Source: an uncultured Treponema sp.
GTDB taxonomy: Bacteria > Spirochaetota > Spirochaetia > Treponematales > Treponemataceae
Length of the DNA stretch: 17,021 nt
Assembly: GCA_937902125.1 (NCBI GenBank)
Contig: CALDIB010000095.1
Location: forward strand, 1-17,021
Direction: 5' to 3'
The translations under genes and the position numbers were made by a program. Within the stretch, counting starts at the first letter, position 1, and each line of letters begins with the position of its first letter. The notes under the pieces were generated by a model, which searched no databases, was not told the origin of the DNA, and saw only the letters and a list, made by a program, of their open reading frames with translations. Positions 15,853-17,021 of the stretch are shown in pieces.

Positions 15853-16887
15853 TTGAAAAAAGAAAATTTTTATTTATTCTTGCAGAGCGTTCCAAAGGCG
15901 GAACTGCACATTCATATTGAGGCAGTGATAACGCTCGACTCAATTTGCCGTCTATACGAAAAGCGCTTTGGCAAAAAAATGACCAAGGCCGAACAAACAG
16001 CTCTCTTTACCTACGAAGACCTTAACGGCTTTATCAAAGCCTTTTTGCAAGTCCAGGACTTGTTCACGGAAGTCAGCGACTTTGACTATGTTTTCGCGGA
16101 CTTTGAGCGCTACCTAAAGGGAAACGGAATCACCCATTGCGAGGCCTTCTTTGCCCCTTCCGCTTTTGTGAAAAAAGGCTTTGACTATGAGCAAATGATC
16201 AAGAACTTTACAAAGAACGTCAACCGAATCAAAAAAGAAAGCGGAATCACCATAAAACTTTTGGTTGACGTATCCCGCACCTTTGGCCTTGAAAACGCCA
16301 TGGCAAACTACGAGTTGATGAAAAGTCATCCCAGTTCTTGCGTCATCGGAATCGGCCTGGGCGGAGCGGAACAAAAAGGCCCCTGCAAGGATTTTGGCCC
16401 GGTATTTGAAAAGGCCCGCAAAGAAGGCTTTCACACCGTGGCCCACGCCGGCGAAGACGTTGGCCCGGAATCAGTTTGGGACGCGATTAACGTTTTGAAC
16501 GCCGAAAGAATCGGCCACGGAATCACTTCTATCCAAGACAAGGCGCTCGTTTCCCATTTGGCTCAAAAACAAATTCCCCTTGAGATTTGCCCCACCAGCA
16601 ACACATTCACAAAAAAAATAGTTTCAACAATTGAAGACCACCCTGTTCGGGAATTCTTTGACCAAGGCCTTTTGGTAACAATCGGAACGGATGACCCCGT
16701 TTTCTTTAAGGTTACCCTTTTGGACGAATTTTGGGCTCTTCACAAAAAGGCCGGCTTTACCCTTGACCAAATTAAGGTCTTGCTTGAAAACAGCTTTAAG
16801 GCATCCTTCCTTTCAGACGCGCAAAAGAAAAAGGCCATAAAAGAGCTTGACGCGGCTTGGGAAGAGAACATTAAGAAGTACGAGTAA
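15853..16887 (+). CDS. add: Adenosine deaminase family protein
   Basis: A 344-residue cytoplasmic metal-dependent hydrolase of the adenosine/adenine deaminase family, at the usual length. It would convert adenosine to inosine (or adenine to hypoxanthine) with release of ammonia in purine salvage. Zinc and catalytic residues are all visible: H19 and H21 in PKAELHIHIE, H198 and E201 in HAGED, H222 in RIGHG, and D280-D281 in GTDDP. The segment LEICPTSN is also typical. TLLDEF after the Asp pair resembles adenosine deaminases more than adenine deaminases, but substrate choice is not certain. Position 24, usually Gly, is Ala; some true family members vary here. The start is TTG with AAGGAG upstream. 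It is preceded by a sigma-28-like promoter and followed by an intrinsic terminator, so it is probably monocistronic. Confidence 0.88.
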   Translation: MKKENFYLFLQSVPKAELHIHIEAVITLDSICRLYEKRFGKKMTKAEQTALFTYEDLNGFIKAFLQVQDLFTEVSDFDYVFADFERYLKGNGITHCEAFFAPSAFVKKGFDYEQMIKNFTKNVNRIKKESGITIKLLVDVSRTFGLENAMANYELMKSHPSSCVIGIGLGGAEQKGPCKDFGPVFEKARKEGFHTVAHAGEDVGPESVWDAINVLNAERIGHGITSIQDKALVSHLAQKQIPLEICPTSNTFTKKIVSTIEDHPVREFFDQGLLVTIGTDDPVFFKVTLLDEFWALHKKAGFTLDQIKVLLENSFKASFLSDAQKKKAIKELDAAWEENIKKYE

Positions 16888-16912
16888 AATTTGAAACTGT
16901 AAACTGACCAAG

Positions 16913-16937
16913 AAGGCCGCCGCAAGGCGGTTTTTTT
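16913..16937 (+). terminator. Intrinsic terminator after the deaminase gene
   Basis: A G+C stem, CCGCC (16917-16921) with GGCGG (16926-16930), encloses a GCAA tetraloop and runs into seven T residues (16931-16937). The stem can extend outward by G-U and A-T pairs. It lies 25 bases after the stop codon. Confidence 0.88.
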
Positions 16938-16938
16938 A

Positions 16939-16969
16939 TTGCGGCGCGATAATTTTTATCGCGCCGCAA
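16939..16969. repeat. Perfect 14-bp inverted repeat with 3-base loop
   Basis: TTGCGGCGCGATAA (16939-16952) is perfectly complementary to 16956-16969 around a TTT loop. Neither strand has a T tract after the stem, so it is not a standard terminator by itself. It starts one base after the terminator T run. Confidence 0.85.
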
Positions 16970-16979
16970 AAGGAACGAG

Positions 16980-16991
16980 TCAAGGCCTTGA
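16980..16991. repeat. 12-bp perfect palindrome
   Basis: TCAAGGCCTTGA reads the same on both strands. It lies between the 14-bp inverted repeat and a further GC-rich hairpin at the window edge. Confidence 0.7.
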
Positions 16992-16997
16992 TTGCCC

Positions 16998-17013
16998 GCG
17001 CTCGCAAGAGCGC
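16998..17013. repeat. GC-rich hairpin with GCAA loop near the right edge
   Basis: GCGCTC and GAGCGC flank a GCAA tetraloop. The sequence around it (GAGTCA, then TTGCC and GCGCTCG) shares pieces with the reverse complement of the palindrome at the left edge, so both may belong to one dispersed repeat family; this is inferred from short matches. Confidence 0.55.
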
Positions 17014-17021
17014 AGTTGAAT

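Larger units (their letters stand above)
16888..17021. other. Non-coding tail after the deaminase gene
   Basis: 134 bases with no supportable gene. The stretch holds the terminator and three further inverted repeats listed separately; nothing else was recognised in it. Confidence 0.7.

Noticed and set aside
16939..16969. Terminator for a convergent gene arriving from the right
   Set aside because: On the minus strand the stem is followed by A residues, not T residues, so it does not fit an intrinsic terminator.
1..17021. CRISPR array, tRNA, rRNA, transposase or phage genes
   Set aside because: No regularly spaced direct repeats, cloverleaf, rRNA stretch or integrase/transposase motif was recognised on either strand.

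Overview
The window looks like chromosomal DNA of a spirochaete, most likely a gut or rumen Treponema. This is inferred from the gene content: 7TM receptors fused to cyclase-type domains, an AddAB pair with an iron-sulfur nuclease subunit, oligoendopeptidase F, and a motility-sigma-type promoter. The A-rich coding strand, TTG starts and palindromic intergenic repeats fit too. No rRNA, tRNA, transposase or CRISPR array was seen. Coding density is very high, and the only gene-free stretches are short.

Layout. The minus-strand unit runs leftward from about 3450: a membrane sensor with a degenerate GGDEF domain and an apparently intact EAL c-di-GMP phosphodiesterase domain (1100-3406), coupled by a 4-base stop/start overlap to a Gfo/Idh/MocA-family oxidoreductase (60-1103). 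A back-to-back promoter region (3421-3485) separates it from the plus-strand genes. These are addB (3497-6373) and addA (6383-10021), forming a recombinational-repair helicase-nuclease operon. Next come two tandem, overlapping, paralogous 7TM receptors with class III nucleotide-cyclase-type domains (10034-11992 and 11976-13937). Then follow pepF (13976-15781) and an adenosine-deaminase-family gene (15853-16887), which ends at a strong intrinsic terminator followed by a cluster of further inverted repeats.

Main observations. (1) Both cyclase domains have lost the metal-binding aspartates. The second has also lost the substrate and transition-state residues, so no canonical active site can be assembled from either or both. 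(2) Three plus-strand genes (addB, the first cyclase-like gene, pepF) show near-consensus promoters with 17-base spacers whose -10 boxes end only 6-11 bases before the start codon. No Shine-Dalgarno sequence is present, which predicts leaderless or nearly leaderless mRNAs. (3) The deaminase gene instead follows a close match to the FliA (sigma-28) promoter and has a good ribosome binding site before a TTG start. (4) Three nucleotide-signalling domains here (GGDEF and two cyclases) are degenerate, while the EAL domain keeps its catalytic set.

Taken together, the window combines DNA repair (AddAB), peptide and purine salvage (PepF, deaminase) and membrane sensing with cyclic-nucleotide-type output domains. 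Functional links between these blocks are not shown by the sequence, apart from the operon couplings described.
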